Positions 24,526 through 33,517 of a stretch of 64,000 nt of DNA are shown piece after piece. A model generated the notes under the pieces. That model was not told the origin of the DNA, did not search any database, and saw nothing but the letters and a program-made list of their open reading frames with translations. The stretch is from Leeuwenhoekiella polynyae (GTDB taxonomy: Bacteria > Bacteroidota > Bacteroidia > Flavobacteriales > Flavobacteriaceae), in the NCBI RefSeq assembly GCF_042683665.1, contig NZ_JBHUOO010000025.1, one strand, 5' to 3'. The translations under genes were made by a program, and so were the position numbers. The number at the start of each line of letters is the position of its first letter. The stretch's first letter is position 1.

Positions 24526-26592
24526 ATGAATCAAGTATTACCAATTATTGGCATTGGATTAGGAGTTCTCTTGTTCTTAATCATCGTTTATTTCGCGATC
24601 ATCGCGATGTTTTACAAAAAAGTGCATCAGGGACAGGCACTTATACGTACCGGTTTTGGGGGTACCAAAGTGGCAACAGATAAAGGACTTTATGTGGTGC
24701 CAGTCTTCCACAGAGTGGAAATTATGGATGTTTCAGTTAAGAAAATCCAAATTGAACGCCTGGGAGTTGAAGGCCTCATCTGTAAAGACAATATGCGTGC
24801 TGACATTAAAGTGGCATTTTTCGTTAGGGTAAACAATGATGTGGCTTATATCAAGAAAGTGGCGCAAACTATTGGTGTCGCTCGCGCATCACGTATTGAA
24901 ACCCTTGAAGACCTTTTTGAGGCTAAATTTTCTGAAGCGTTGAAAACAGTAGGGAAAAAGTTTCAGTTTATTGAATTGTACGAGGCACGTCGAGAGTTTC
25001 GGGATGAAATTGTAGACATCATTGGTACAGATCTCAATGGGTATACCTTAGAAGATTGTGCTATTGACTTTTTGGAGCAAACTCCGGTTACCCACCTAAA
25101 GCCAGACAATATTCTGGATGCGGAAGGGATCAAGAAAATTACTGAATTGACCGCGGTTCAAAACGTGAAGGCCAACCTGATCAAGCGGGATGAGGAGAAA
25201 ACCATTCGCAAGCAGGATGTGGAGGCGCGTGAAGCAATTCTGGAATTAGACAAGCAATTGGCTGAAAAAGAAGAGCAGCAAAAACGTGAGATCGCAAACA
25301 TCAAAGCGCGTGAAGAGGCTGAAACGATGAAGGTAGCAGAAGAAGAGCGTCTGAAATCTGAAACAGCACGTATCGCTACGCAGGAGAAAGTAAAAGTTGC
25401 CGAAGAGAATATGGAGCGCCAGATTATCGTGGCAGCTAAAAACAAGCAACGTACCGATGCGGTTGAGACCGAACGTGTAGAAAAAGATCGTTTACTCGAA
25501 GCTACCGAAAGAGAGCGCGTCGTTACTCTGGCTCAAATAGAGAAAGAGAAAGTAGTAGAAGTAGAGAAGAAGAATATTCAGGATGTGATCCGTGATCGTG
25601 TGATGCTGGAGAAAGGTGTGGTAGAAGAACAAGAGAATATGAAAGATATTCAGGCCTTTAAAACTGCAGACCGGGATAAGCAGGTGAAAATTACAATCGC
25701 GGAAGCGAACGCTCAGGAAGATTTGATCAAAACCATCAAGGCTGCAGAAGCGCAAAAAGAAGCAGCTAAGCAAAAAGCAGAAGAGATCAATATCGAAGCG
25801 CTTGCTCATAAAGAAGCTTCAGAGAAAGAAGCACAGGCTCGTAAGATTTTAGCCGAAGCACAAGCGAAAGAAGAAGCAACTGTAGGTATGTCTGAAGCTC
25901 AGGTGATGCACGCAAAAGCTGATGCACACGAGCGTCAGGGTATTGTTGAAGCGTCTATTATCGAAAAGAAAGCTAAAGCAGAAGCTGCCGGTATGGAAGC
26001 CAAAGCAGATGCAAAACGTAAAGATGGTATGGCTGAAGCCGATGTGATCAAAGGGAAAGCCCTGGCAGATGCTGCTGGTATCGAAGAAAAAGCTAATGCG
26101 ATGAAGAAACTGGACGGTGTAGGTAAAGAACACGAAGAGTTCAAATTGCGTCTGGATAAAGAATTGCAAGTGGATCTGGCTCACATCAACATTCAAAAGG
26201 ATATTGCCGATGCTCAGGCACAGGTGATAGGAGACGCGTTAAAAGCGGCGAAGATTGATATTGTAGGTGGAGAGACGATGTTCTTTGATCAAATCATTGG
26301 CCAGATTACAAAAGCCAAAGGTTATGACCGTCTGGTTGAGAACAGTACTAATATTCAGGATGTAAAAAATGCAATCTTAGGAAGCGACGATGTCAAAGGG
26401 AATTTGCTCGAAAAAGTAAAGGAATTTGCAGATAAATACGGAGTTTCTTCAGAGGACATTAAAAACCTAACGATTGCAAACCTGTTGATGCATCTTAAAG
26501 AGCAATCGCACGACAGCGAAGAGCAGACGTTGTTCAGTAATCTGTTCAACCTGGCAAAAGGTTTGGGTATCGACAGCAAGAAGCTGAAGTAG
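24526..26592 (+). CDS. Flotillin family protein (YqiK-like), long form
   Basis: 688-aa scaffold protein with an N-terminal membrane helix (about 7-29), an SPFH/band-7 domain (about 35-195, 'GQALIRTGFGGTKVA...YVVPVFHRVEIMDVSVKKI') and a very long Glu/Ala/Lys coiled coil (about 200-560) with flotillin 'EA' repeats. A C-terminal domain of about 120 residues is unusual in ending with a helical segment ('GVSSEDIKNLTIANLLMHLKEQ'). YqiK-type proteins are shorter. Flotillins organise membrane microdomains and oligomers. It follows pspA and the YqiJ-like gene in one transcript. Its TAG stop lies inside the first REP-like repeat. Confidence 0.93.
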   Translation: MNQVLPIIGIGLGVLLFLIIVYFAIIAMFYKKVHQGQALIRTGFGGTKVATDKGLYVVPVFHRVEIMDVSVKKIQIERLGVEGLICKDNMRADIKVAFFVRVNNDVAYIKKVAQTIGVARASRIETLEDLFEAKFSEALKTVGKKFQFIELYEARREFRDEIVDIIGTDLNGYTLEDCAIDFLEQTPVTHLKPDNILDAEGIKKITELTAVQNVKANLIKRDEEKTIRKQDVEAREAILELDKQLAEKEEQQKREIANIKAREEAETMKVAEEERLKSETARIATQEKVKVAEENMERQIIVAAKNKQRTDAVETERVEKDRLLEATERERVVTLAQIEKEKVVEVEKKNIQDVIRDRVMLEKGVVEEQENMKDIQAFKTADRDKQVKITIAEANAQEDLIKTIKAAEAQKEAAKQKAEEINIEALAHKEASEKEAQARKILAEAQAKEEATVGMSEAQVMHAKADAHERQGIVEASIIEKKAKAEAAGMEAKADAKRKDGMAEADVIKGKALADAAGIEEKANAMKKLDGVGKEHEEFKLRLDKELQVDLAHINIQKDIADAQAQVIGDALKAAKIDIVGGETMFFDQIIGQITKAKGYDRLVENSTNIQDVKNAILGSDDVKGNLLEKVKEFADKYGVSSEDIKNLTIANLLMHLKEQSHDSEEQTLFSNLFNLAKGLGIDSKKLK

Positions 26593-26723
26593 CACTTCGA
26601 CAGGCTCAGTGTGATACTAAAACACTTTATTAAAATTGTATGTTAGTCTATCCCAAAGCTTCGGGAGTCGAAGACTTATAAAGTATTTTTTAACTGTCAG
26701 GCTGAGCTTGTCGAAGACCTATA
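26593..26723. repeat. REP-like inverted repeat pair, left flank of GIY-YIG gene
   Basis: CACTTCGACAGGCTCAGTGT (from 26593) is inverted as GGCTGAGCTTGTCGAAG ending near 26717. Between them lies an imperfect palindrome around TCCCAAAGCTTCGGGA (26651-26666) and a near-direct repeat GTCGAAGAC(t/c)TATA (26667-26680 and 26710-26723). The first arm is part of a perfect 27-bp direct repeat shared with 27077-27103, on the other side of the nuclease gene. Confidence 0.85.
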
Positions 26724-26740
26724 CAACCAATGAACATTCT

Positions 26741-27052
26741 ATGAAAAACTATTTCGTTTACATACTAAAGTGCAACGATAATAGCTTTTATACAGGAGTA
26801 ACGAATAATCTGGAACAACGTATTGAACAACATAGTTCAGGAATAAAAAAAGATTCCTATACCTATAAAAGAAGGCCTGTAACCTTAGTTTGGAACGAAA
26901 GCTTTAATGAAATTGGTCAGGCAATTTTGTGGGAGAAAAAGATTAAAGCTTGGAGCAGAAGAAAGAAAATAGCTCTTATTGAAGGTAATTGGGATGATTT
27001 GATTTTGTTTTCAAAAAATTATACGCAGTTTGGTAATAAAATTGAAAAATAA
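26741..27052 (+). CDS. GIY-YIG nuclease family protein
   Basis: 103-aa single-domain nuclease of the UPF0213/YhbQ type. 'YFVYILKCNDNSFYTGVTNNLEQRIEQH' carries the GIY-YIG equivalents (V-Y-I and Y-T-G), followed by a conserved Arg and a C-terminal 'ILWEKKIKAWSRRKK' with the catalytic Glu64. The start is the ATG at 26741; the open frame begins at 26636 but runs through a REP repeat and encodes no conserved sequence. The gene interrupts the flotillin-to-AAA+ order and is bracketed by REP-like repeats, so it may be a mobile passenger rather than part of the operon. Confidence 0.88.
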   Translation: MKNYFVYILKCNDNSFYTGVTNNLEQRIEQHSSGIKKDSYTYKRRPVTLVWNESFNEIGQAILWEKKIKAWSRRKKIALIEGNWDDLILFSKNYTQFGNKIEK

Positions 27053-27076
27053 GCTTAGAGTTTAGGTCTAAAGTTA

Positions 27077-27155
27077 AGTAGCACTTCGACAGGCTCAGTG
27101 TGACATATGTTTTCAATTTGTGATTAGCAAATGTCAGTCTGAGCCTGTCGAATAC
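27077..27155. repeat. REP-like inverted repeat pair, right flank of GIY-YIG gene
   Basis: CACTTCGACAGGCTCAGTGT (27082-27101) is inverted as CTGAGCCTGTCGAA at about 27139-27152. The stretch 27077-27103 is identical to 26588-26614, 489 bp upstream, so the GIY-YIG gene lies between direct repeats. Confidence 0.85.
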
Positions 27156-27218
27156 CTATAGAATTTGAAATTTTCCAATCTAAGATCCACTCAATTGCCT
27201 AAAAAATTAAATTAAAAA

Positions 27219-30200
27219 ATGGCAGAACAGTCACAAACTACTCTAAATAATCCCGAAGAAAAAACTGCTGGCGAAACACTAGATGGCGGAACCTACGCGA
27301 TCATACGCGGTCGTTTACAAAAGCGAAAGCAGGAACTTCAGGATAAACTGGCAAAACTCAATGCGTCCCGAAAAATGGTTTTTGGTTCGTTAGAAACCAA
27401 ACTCATTGCAAACGACCGTATCAATACCGAGAACAACTGTATTGCGCGGGATATCGTTTCGCTGGGAGATACCTGTATTTTTGGTTATAACGTGCATTTT
27501 GGCCTGCGTACTGAAATAAAACTTTCAGATGTGTTCAGTATGTATCGCTTTACTGAAAATCGATTTGAGCCCATTGCGCTGGATTTATTGGAAGATGATA
27601 CTTTCAAAACCGATTTTTCCAACCTTTACAAATACTACCGCAATACCATTTTTTCGCGCTTTGCGATCATCGGCAATTATTTGCATATGGTTTTTCAGCT
27701 GAGCGAGAGCGTGACTGATATCAAAACATTTAAGTGGCTCATTAAGGAGCATGAGCTGGAATATGTAGACAATCGCAGTGATCACGAGTACCGTTTTCCC
27801 CCACAGCACGAGTTTAAATGGCTGCCGGTTACCCGCGATATGCATCGCTACGGGGTGCACTCGCATGTTTCGATTTTAGATCGGGTTTTTGTAGAGACGA
27901 TAGGTGGCGATCTTACCATCAAAATAGAAGATAATACTGAAGACGGTAAGGGTATTTTATCTGAGCCTGTAGAACAGTACGATCAGACGCTCGATGACGG
28001 GCAGTATCGCTTTGCAGATTTAGGTAACTTAATCGTACTGGAGATAAAGCCTTTTCAAGAAGATGAACGGTATTTTGTATACAATCACAAGATCAGGCAG
28101 GTACACAAAATTCAAAGTGTAGGGGTTGCAGCTGTACTGCTTCCAGATGACCAGGGCATTATTTTCCCAAACGGATACTACCTCCAAACCGGGGAATATA
28201 AAATCTTTGATGACGGAATTTTCGAATTGAAATTTCAGCAAAAGATTGTTTCGCCAAATGGAGAAGATTTTATGTATGTGTTTTATGAGCCCGGAAAAGG
28301 GGTGTATAAACTGATGTCGTATAATATCATCAGTCAGGAGATTAAAACACCGATAGTGTGTAGTGGTTTTACGCTGCTTGAAAATGGCGAACTTTGTTAC
28401 TTCACGGCAGAAGATAACCAGACCAAACACCACGTAGTGCAGATCTGGCAAACACCGTTCCTCAAGGGTGATTATATGCCCTCACAGCACACCGATTCGC
28501 TTCTATACAAAATAGGGAACAAGGATATTGTTAAAGCGATGGCAGAGTCTCAGGCGCTGATTACCTTGCTTAACAAAGAGGATAATTATGACGGACTCTA
28601 TGCAGATGTTGCCAAGGCCTCAAAAGATATTCAGGATGCGTATTACTGGTTGAATGAAGAAGATACGCAGCGCTTAGATCTTCCGCTACGCGAAATCAAT
28701 AAAGCAGCAAATGCTGCGATAGATGAGTTTGAAAAAGTAACCGAACTCCGCCGCAATGCCGCTCGGCAAACCAAAGAATTACAAAAGGAAGCCGAAGCCA
28801 TTTTTGGTAAGATTAAAAGTTCGTCTTTTAAAACCATTAATGATTTCGTAGCGCTCTTGACCCAGCTGCGTATGTTGCGCGGTAAAGTCATAAGCTTGCG
28901 TGATGTACGTTACGTAGACCTTGATTTTCTAAATGCGCTGGAAACTGAAATTGGTGAGCAAACCCAAAAGATTTCCCGCAGATGTGTTCAGTTTTTATTG
29001 GACGACAAAGCCCTGCAGCCCTACCATGATCAGGTGGCTGAGAAAAACAAAAAACTAGATTCGGTTAAAAAAGTTATCGAGGCCAAGCAGCTGGAAGAAG
29101 AGGTCAATCAGATTGCTGCAGATCTGGAATTGTTGATTGATATTGTTACCAATCTTGAGATAGAAGATACCGCTCACGCGACTCAGATCGTTGATGCGAT
29201 TTCGTTGATTTTTGCAACGATTAATCAGCTAAAAGCGGCACTTAAGAATAAAAAGAAAGCGCTGGGAAGTGCAGAAGCCCAAGCCGATTTTACCGCACAA
29301 CTTAAGCTGATAGACCAAAGCATCATCAATTATATTGATATCGCTTCTACGCCGCAAAAGTGTGATGAGTTTCAGAATAAAATATCCATACAGCTTGAAG
29401 AACTTGAAGGCAAATTTGCCGATTTTGAAGAGTTCATAAGCGTAATTCTGGAGAAACGGGAAGAAGTTTATGCAGCTTTTGAGGCCCGAAAAAATTCGCT
29501 GGTAGAAAAGCGCAATAAAAAAGCGCTGGCTTTACAAAATGCATCAGAGCGTATTTTAAAGGGTGTTTCAAAACGCGCTCAAAGTCTGGGCTCTGCCGAT
29601 GAAATCAATGGGTATTTTGCTTCAGATTTAATGATCAATAAGTTGCGGGATATTATTGTGCAGCTTAATGAACTCGAAGATAGTGGTAAGGCCGAAGAAC
29701 TGGAAACCGCGCTTAAGGTAGCGCGAGAAGATGCACTGCGAAAGCTTAAAGACAAGCTTGATCTCTATGAAGATGGCGAGAATATAATCCGTTTAGGCAA
29801 ACATAAGTTTGGTGTAAACCGGCAACCTTTAGATTTAACCATCGTTTTAAAAGATGGTGTGCTGGCCTATCACCTTACCGGAACTGATTTTTATCAAACG
29901 CTTAATCATCCTGTATTGCTCAATTCACGCCAAATCTGGGATCAGGAATTCGTTTCAGAAAACGATCAGGTGTACCGGTCGGCGTATTTAGCATACCGCA
30001 TTTTTAACGCATTAGATAAAAATGCCTTGCATCAGGCTTCAGAAGAAGAATTGCTTGCGAAGTTGCAGGAATTTAGCAGTTCAAACTACAGTGAAGGTTA
30101 TGTAAAAGGTGTTCACGATCAGGATGCAGTTCAGATATTAAAAGCTTTGGTACAGAAGCATACTGACTTAGGATTGTTACGTTATCATCCTAAAATTCGA

Positions 30201-32135
30201 GCGTATGCGCAATATTTCTGGAACAGTTTGGAGTCTGAAATGCAGCAGCAGATTAATAATAAGCTGAAGGCTAGTGGAGAAGTTTTACAGTTCTTTCCAG
30301 AAGATGAGGAATATGATTTTATCATCGAGATGCTTCGTAAGAAATTGGAAGCTTTTAGTGAAAAGACACAGCTTTTTGAAATCAAATCAACTACGGTCGT
30401 AGCTAATTATCTCTTTGCAGAATTTCAGCGTGACGATAATTTCGTGAATAGCGAAGTGGCCATTGAACTCAAAGATGCTTTTAATCGAAATTTAAAAAGT
30501 AAACAGGCCGATCTCAAATTTAAAAACAGCTACGAATCTCAGGCTGATTATGAATCTAAGATTGTACTGGTTCGGCAATGGGTTGGTGCTTTTATACGCA
30601 ATGAATCTCAGGCGAAAAGCGGAATGCTTCCTTGCCAGCTCTTGCGTTACACAGATGAGGTGGTGTGTTTAATTTTATTTGAAGACGATTCCGTTTCTAA
30701 GGTGAATGCTATTTCGCCAGGCGAAATCATTACTGATCTTAAGGGTGATCACAAAACATTAGAAAACGGAAGTTTTGTATTTAACTACCATGATTTTACG
30801 CAAACTTTAAGTCAGTTTATAGTTGAAGATGTACCTGCTTTTGAAGCCTTTCGCAAAGCGAAACACGAAGTGACTGAAAGCCTTAAAGAAGAACTGAAAC
30901 TTGAAGAGTTTAAGCCGAAAGTATTGACGTCTTTTGTGCGTAATAAGTTGATTGATCAGGTGTATTTTCCGCTTTTTGGAGACAACCTGGCCAAGCAATT
31001 GGGAACGGTAGGTGATACCACGAGAACCGATCGTATGGGAATGCTGCTCTTGATTTCGCCTCCAGGTTACGGTAAAACCACTTTGATGGAATATATCGCC
31101 AACCGTCTGGGATTGGTGTTTATGAAAATAAACGGTCCGGCGATAGGGCACCAGGTAACTTCGGTAGATCCTGCTGCTGCGACCAATTCCGCTTCGCGGG
31201 AAGAGTTGAAAAAGCTCAATTTAGCTTTTGAAATGGGAAATAATGTGATGCTGTATCTCGACGATATTCAGCATTGCAATCCTGAGTTTCTACAGAAGTT
31301 TATTTCACTTTCTGATGGTACCCGTAAAATTGAAGGGGTATATAAAGAAAAGCCGAAAACCTATGATTTACGCGGAAAGAAATTCTGTGTGATTATGGCT
31401 GGGAATCCATATACAGAGAGCGGTGCTAAATTTCAAATTCCTGATATGTTGGCAAACCGGGCTGACATTTATAACCTTGGAGATATCATTGGCGACACTG
31501 CAGATCTGTTTAAACTCAGTTTAATTGAAAACTCGTTAACTGCAAACCCGGTGCTACAGCAATTGAGCAGCACACATTTTGAAGATGTGTATACCTTACT
31601 GCAACGTTTGGAAACCGGAAATAACGAATTGCAGTTAAAAGGAAATCACAGCAATCGGGAATTGGAGGAATATACCTCAATACTTGAAAAGGTGTTGAAA
31701 ATAAGAAATACGATTCTTAAAGTAAATGAAGCCTACATCAAGTCTGCCGCAATGGAAGATGCCTATCGTACGGAGCCTGCTTTTAAATTACAGGGTTCGT
31801 ATCGGGATATGAATAAACTGGTAGCGAAAGTCGTATCCGTGATGAACGACAGCGAATTGCAAACTTTATTGCTGTCCCATTATGAAAGTGAGGCGCAAAC
31901 CCTAACCGGTTCTGCAGAAGCCAACTTATTGAAATACAAAACACTTATCAATTCAATCTCAGAAGAAGAAAAAGAACGCTGGGAATCAATCAAAGAAACC
32001 TTTGTCAAAAACAATAAGCTCAAAGGTTTTGGAGATGCCAACGAGATGGCACAAGTACTGGCTCAAATGATGCAGTTTTCAGATAATCTTGAGGGAATCA
32101 AAAATGTTTTACAGAAGGGATTGAAAAAGTCGTAA
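27219..32135 (+). CDS. Giant coiled-coil AAA+ ATPase ('DNA repair ATPase'-like)
   Basis: 1638-aa protein. The first ~430 residues are beta-rich and of no recognised family, about 430-870 are mostly coiled coil, and a second globular part with no recognised fold runs to about 1230. The AAA+ domain near 1240-1480 has Walker A PGYGKT at 1282-1287, Walker B 'VMLYLDDIQ' near 1342-1350 and a sensor-1-like 'MAGNPYTESG'. This resembles MoxR-type ATPases. The homologues I recall carry the label 'DNA repair ATPase', which is not supported by any nuclease or DNA-binding motif here. It ends the PspA/flotillin run and may act as a membrane-associated remodeller. A helical C-terminus follows the ATPase. 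Confidence 0.85.
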   Translation: MAEQSQTTLNNPEEKTAGETLDGGTYAIIRGRLQKRKQELQDKLAKLNASRKMVFGSLETKLIANDRINTENNCIARDIVSLGDTCIFGYNVHFGLRTEIKLSDVFSMYRFTENRFEPIALDLLEDDTFKTDFSNLYKYYRNTIFSRFAIIGNYLHMVFQLSESVTDIKTFKWLIKEHELEYVDNRSDHEYRFPPQHEFKWLPVTRDMHRYGVHSHVSILDRVFVETIGGDLTIKIEDNTEDGKGILSEPVEQYDQTLDDGQYRFADLGNLIVLEIKPFQEDERYFVYNHKIRQVHKIQSVGVAAVLLPDDQGIIFPNGYYLQTGEYKIFDDGIFELKFQQKIVSPNGEDFMYVFYEPGKGVYKLMSYNIISQEIKTPIVCSGFTLLENGELCYFTAEDNQTKHHVVQIWQTPFLKGDYMPSQHTDSLLYKIGNKDIVKAMAESQALITLLNKEDNYDGLYADVAKASKDIQDAYYWLNEEDTQRLDLPLREINKAANAAIDEFEKVTELRRNAARQTKELQKEAEAIFGKIKSSSFKTINDFVALLTQLRMLRGKVISLRDVRYVDLDFLNALETEIGEQTQKISRRCVQFLLDDKALQPYHDQVAEKNKKLDSVKKVIEAKQLEEEVNQIAADLELLIDIVTNLEIEDTAHATQIVDAISLIFATINQLKAALKNKKKALGSAEAQADFTAQLKLIDQSIINYIDIASTPQKCDEFQNKISIQLEELEGKFADFEEFISVILEKREEVYAAFEARKNSLVEKRNKKALALQNASERILKGVSKRAQSLGSADEINGYFASDLMINKLRDIIVQLNELEDSGKAEELETALKVAREDALRKLKDKLDLYEDGENIIRLGKHKFGVNRQPLDLTIVLKDGVLAYHLTGTDFYQTLNHPVLLNSRQIWDQEFVSENDQVYRSAYLAYRIFNALDKNALHQASEEELLAKLQEFSSSNYSEGYVKGVHDQDAVQILKALVQKHTDLGLLRYHPKIRAYAQYFWNSLESEMQQQINNKLKASGEVLQFFPEDEEYDFIIEMLRKKLEAFSEKTQLFEIKSTTVVANYLFAEFQRDDNFVNSEVAIELKDAFNRNLKSKQADLKFKNSYESQADYESKIVLVRQWVGAFIRNESQAKSGMLPCQLLRYTDEVVCLILFEDDSVSKVNAISPGEIITDLKGDHKTLENGSFVFNYHDFTQTLSQFIVEDVPAFEAFRKAKHEVTESLKEELKLEEFKPKVLTSFVRNKLIDQVYFPLFGDNLAKQLGTVGDTTRTDRMGMLLLISPPGYGKTTLMEYIANRLGLVFMKINGPAIGHQVTSVDPAAATNSASREELKKLNLAFEMGNNVMLYLDDIQHCNPEFLQKFISLSDGTRKIEGVYKEKPKTYDLRGKKFCVIMAGNPYTESGAKFQIPDMLANRADIYNLGDIIGDTADLFKLSLIENSLTANPVLQQLSSTHFEDVYTLLQRLETGNNELQLKGNHSNRELEEYTSILEKVLKIRNTILKVNEAYIKSAAMEDAYRTEPAFKLQGSYRDMNKLVAKVVSVMNDSELQTLLLSHYESEAQTLTGSAEANLLKYKTLINSISEEEKERWESIKETFVKNNKLKGFGDANEMAQVLAQMMQFSDNLEGIKNVLQKGLKKS

Positions 32136-32138
32136 GCC

Positions 32139-32270
32139 TTACTTTTTACGCTTTTTGTATTTCTTTTTGATCGTTTCTTTATTTCGGTCAGCAAAAATAA
32201 CGGCGTAGTAGCCTATTTGCATAGCGGTTGTAAAAAGGAAAAAACGGCTGATGAGTTGTCTGGGTTTCAT
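32139..32270 (-). CDS. Small hypothetical membrane-linked protein (43 aa)
   Basis: Short ATG-to-TAA frame on the minus strand, 3 bp beyond the convergent AAA+ gene. The product starts MKPRQLISRFFLFTTAMQIG and has one hydrophobic segment (about 9-27) and a strongly basic C-terminal tail of Lys/Arg (31-43). This layout resembles small single-span proteins. I recognise no family, but the organised composition and the intact start argue for a real gene. Confidence 0.5.
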   Translation of the reverse strand: MKPRQLISRFFLFTTAMQIGYYAVIFADRNKETIKKKYKKRKK

Positions 32271-32381
32271 AATTTTTAGTTTTATCAAGTATACGTTTTG
32301 AGTGATGCATTCTTAGTTAAATAAAACCTATAATTGAGATTTCTTGTTAAAATCAGTATTTTGAGGCTCAACTAAACTTTT

Positions 32382-32882
32382 ATGGAACCACAATTACAAA
32401 AAATAGAACCCCGTAAGATAGTAGGTAAATGCCTAACTACAACTCTTTCTTTTGATGATACAGCTGAGCTGTGGAAGGAATTTATGAGCAGGCATAAAGA
32501 AATTAAAAACAGAATAAATTCTGGGTTTTATTCCATGCAGGTTTATCCTTTTGGTTTTAAAGTTGAAGAGTTTAGCCGTGAAACTAAGTTTGAACGCTGG
32601 GCAGCGGTAGAGGTAAGTAGTTTTGACGATGTGCCAGACGGAATGCAAACCAAAACGATTGCAGGTGGTTTGTATGCTGTTTTTAAGCACGTGGGGCCGG
32701 TGAAACAATTTGTTGAAACTTCCAATTATATTTACGGCACCTGGCTACCGCAATCAAAATATAAATTGGATGAGCGCTCGCATTTTGAACGCCTGGGTGA
32801 AAAATATTACGGCCCTGAACATCCGGAATCTGAAGAAGAGATTTGGTTACCTATTCAATTAAAGCCTGAAAGTAATAAGTAG
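32382..32882 (+). CDS. GyrI-like / AraC effector-binding domain protein
   Basis: 166-aa stand-alone effector-binding domain. The SOUL-like two-repeat fold is suggested by 'KIEPRKIVGKCLTTTLSFDDTAELWKEFMSRHKEI...FYSMQVYPFGF' and 'FERWAAVEVSSFDDVPDGMQTKTIAGGLYAVFKHVGPV', then 'YIYGTWLPQSKYKLDERSHFERLGEKYYG', a set typical of GyrI-like ('bacterial transcription activator, effector-binding') proteins. No HTH is attached. Such proteins bind small hydrophobic molecules; the ligand is unknown. It stands alone. Confidence 0.85.
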   Translation: MEPQLQKIEPRKIVGKCLTTTLSFDDTAELWKEFMSRHKEIKNRINSGFYSMQVYPFGFKVEEFSRETKFERWAAVEVSSFDDVPDGMQTKTIAGGLYAVFKHVGPVKQFVETSNYIYGTWLPQSKYKLDERSHFERLGEKYYGPEHPESEEEIWLPIQLKPESNK

Positions 32883-32917
32883 AAAGTTGAACCAAAGATT
32901 TTAAATTCCTCTAACTT

Positions 32918-33391
32918 CTAGCGATGATGATACGGTTCATTGCGTAAAATGGTAAACGCTCTATAAACCTGTTCGGTCATAAATAGCCGAATCATTTGAT
33001 GGGAAAAAGTCATTTTTGAAAGTGAAATCTTTCCGCGTGCTGCAGCATATACCTGTGGCGAAAAACCATAGGGACCACCGATTACGAAAACCAAAGTTTT
33101 GATGCCGCTATTCATTTTCTTCTGAAGGTAGTCGGCAAATTTCACACTGCTCAGCTCTTTTCCGTTTTCATCCAGCAAAATTAATTCATCTTGCTGCTGT
33201 AGTTTGTTCAGTATGAGTTCGCCTTCTTTTTCTTTTTGTTGTTCTTCAGAAAGATTTTTGGTTTTCTTGAGATCGGGAATAATTTCGATTTCAAAATTCA
33301 CATAAAACTTCAACCGTTTAGTATAAATAGAAATGAGTTCTTCCAGATTTCGGTTGTCGGTTTTACCGATGCAGAGCAGTTTTATATTCAT
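32918..33391 (-). CDS. rlmH: 23S rRNA (pseudouridine1915-N3)-methyltransferase RlmH
   Basis: 157-aa SPOUT (trefoil-knot) methyltransferase that acts on assembled 70S ribosomes at helix 69 using SAM. The N-terminal 'MNIKLLCIGKTDNRNLEELISIYTKRL', 'LILLDENGKELSSVKFADYL', 'FVIGGPYGFS' and the C-terminal knot 'SKMTFSHQMIRLFMTEQVYRAF', ending 'NEPYHHR', are diagnostic. It is divergent from nadC; a longer nadC frame that opens in this gene is spurious. Confidence 0.97.
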   Translation of the reverse strand: MNIKLLCIGKTDNRNLEELISIYTKRLKFYVNFEIEIIPDLKKTKNLSEEQQKEKEGELILNKLQQQDELILLDENGKELSSVKFADYLQKKMNSGIKTLVFVIGGPYGFSPQVYAAARGKISLSKMTFSHQMIRLFMTEQVYRAFTILRNEPYHHR

Positions 33392-33517
33392 TCTTCAAAA
33401 TTAGTATTTTTCAATTCTGAGTTCTTTATAAAAGCATATAACTTAACAATATTTGCAATTAGGTGTTGTAAATTGCCCGGTTGTTTGTCTAACTTAGCAA
33501 AAAATCGTTCCATATTT

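Noticed and set aside
25158..26579. Several long antisense open frames within the flotillin gene
   Set aside because: They arise from the Glu/Ala/Lys codon bias of the coiled coil; the products are Phe/Ser-rich and resemble no protein family.
26636..26740. Upstream extension of the GIY-YIG gene
   Set aside because: The frame runs through REP repeats and adds no nuclease-family sequence.
33236..33517. Upstream extension of nadC
   Set aside because: It runs antisense through rlmH and encodes non-conserved, Phe-rich sequence; NadC starts normally at 33518.
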